Shown here: piece by piece, positions 42,353 through 42,721 of the stretch | How the letters are laid out: the number at the start of each line of letters is the position of its first letter | Position numbering within the stretch: the first letter of the stretch is position 1 | Position numbers and translations under genes: made by a program | The notes under the pieces: generated by a model | The model's input: only the letters and a program-made list of their open reading frames with translations | The model's database searches: none | What the model was told of the DNA's origin: nothing | NCBI GenBank assembly: GCA_013298665.1 | Contig: JAAFIK010000040.1 | Coordinates: 1 to 42,721, forward strand | Reading direction: 5' to 3' | Length of the DNA stretch: 42,721 nucleotides | Source: Chitinophagales bacterium | Lineage (GTDB): Bacteria > Bacteroidota > Bacteroidia > Chitinophagales > Chitinophagaceae

Positions 42353-42721
42353 AAAGTGGTTTTGATTTGAAAAGAAATAGTTTTAGAAATGTACTGTAAA
42401 TATGGATAGATTTTTTCAACTGTGCAATAGGGGGTAAGGGATTTATTTGTTAAAAGAAAGGTAAAGTGGGAGGAGGGGTGGCAAGATGTAAGTAGCAAGA
42501 CAGAACCCCGGCTAAGTACTGAGTATGACCGGACAGGGCTGCGGGGGTACCCCGATGTGTAACCCCGCAGTTTAGTACCCCCTCCTGATACCTGTGTCTT
42601 CTTCTCCTGCTACTGTTACGGATATGAGACGTATGACATAAGTATCAAGACATAACCCCGGTACGCGCAAACCACCAACTCATTTGATACACTTGTATTA
42701 AAACCTGCATCAGCGGGACTT
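42353..42721. other. 369-bp region upstream of the A2M gene
   Basis: No gene is supported. It contains the A2M promoter region (AT-rich, 42353-42470), a pair of 23-bp direct repeats (42489-42511 and 42639-42661, two mismatches, exactly 150 bp apart) and two mutually exclusive hairpins between them. Confidence 0.5.
42489..42661. repeat. 23-bp direct repeat pair enclosing alternative hairpins
   Basis: Both copies contain CAAGACA(G/T)AACCCCGG after TAAGTA. Between them CTGCGGGG (42539-42546) can pair with CCCCGCAG (42563-42570), while the overlapping GGGGGTAC (42543-42550) can pair with GTACCCCC (42575-42582). GGGGTACCCC at 42544-42553 is itself a palindrome. Confidence 0.6.

Overview
The window looks like chromosomal DNA of a Bacteroidota member, most likely a Chitinophagaceae/Sphingobacteriia-type soil or freshwater bacterium. 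The reasons are a type IX secretion (T9SS) C-terminal sorting domain with tandem Ig-like modules, a DUF6428 protein in an arsenic operon, a PbpC/alpha-2-macroglobulin pair, a C1 peptidase with a DUF4384 tail, and few Shine-Dalgarno-like sites before starts. No rRNA, tRNA, CRISPR array, transposase or phage gene was seen.

Layout. 1-3948 (+): the 3' part of a T9SS-exported carbohydrate-binding protein and a GH3 beta-glucosidase. 4072-5827 (-): an arsenic operon arsR / DUF6428 / ArsN-like GNAT / arsC without an efflux pump. 6001-10323 (-): a GH13 alpha-glucosidase lipoprotein and a malic enzyme-phosphotransacetylase fusion. 10647-11215 (-): a YefM/YoeB toxin-antitoxin module whose toxin carries an amber codon at the catalytic Glu46 position, bounded by ~50-bp direct repeats. 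11370-15207 (-): an M20 amidohydrolase, a DUF4442 thioesterase-like protein and a C1 peptidase. 15499-15897: a 42-bp tandem repeat array.

16152-34238 looks like one functional block. A (+) operon encodes a lone REC protein, a DUF4184 membrane protein, a STAS protein and a TPR/YaiO-type outer-membrane protein. It converges, 11 bp apart, on a seven-gene (-) operon: GT2 polyprenyl-phosphate glycosyltransferase, mannose-1-phosphate guanylyltransferase, a 1013-aa GT-C-like membrane protein, a lipoprotein, an NTF2-like protein, GT4 and GtrA. Divergent from that operon are a sigma-54-type response regulator and a FIST / hybrid histidine kinase / mannose-6-phosphate-isomerase-cupin operon.

The strongest new signal is regulatory. 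A 15-bp inverted repeat TTCCA-N5-TGGAA, exact or with one mismatch, lies upstream of all three operons. Each copy is followed by a sigma-54-like TTGGC -24 element, and the intervening distance is 53 nt in two cases and 83 nt in the third. I infer that the sigma-54 activator at 27707 controls all three operons, tying FIST/PAS sensing to GDP-mannose supply, polyprenyl-phosphate-sugar synthesis and a GT-C transferase. This would be a sensor-controlled surface glycosylation system.

34272-42352 (-): penicillin-binding protein 1C and a 1866-aa alpha-2-macroglobulin lipoprotein with an intact thioester motif, separated by an intrinsic terminator. The last ~370 bp hold only direct repeats and competing hairpins. 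All coordinates, alignments and residue counts were made by eye.
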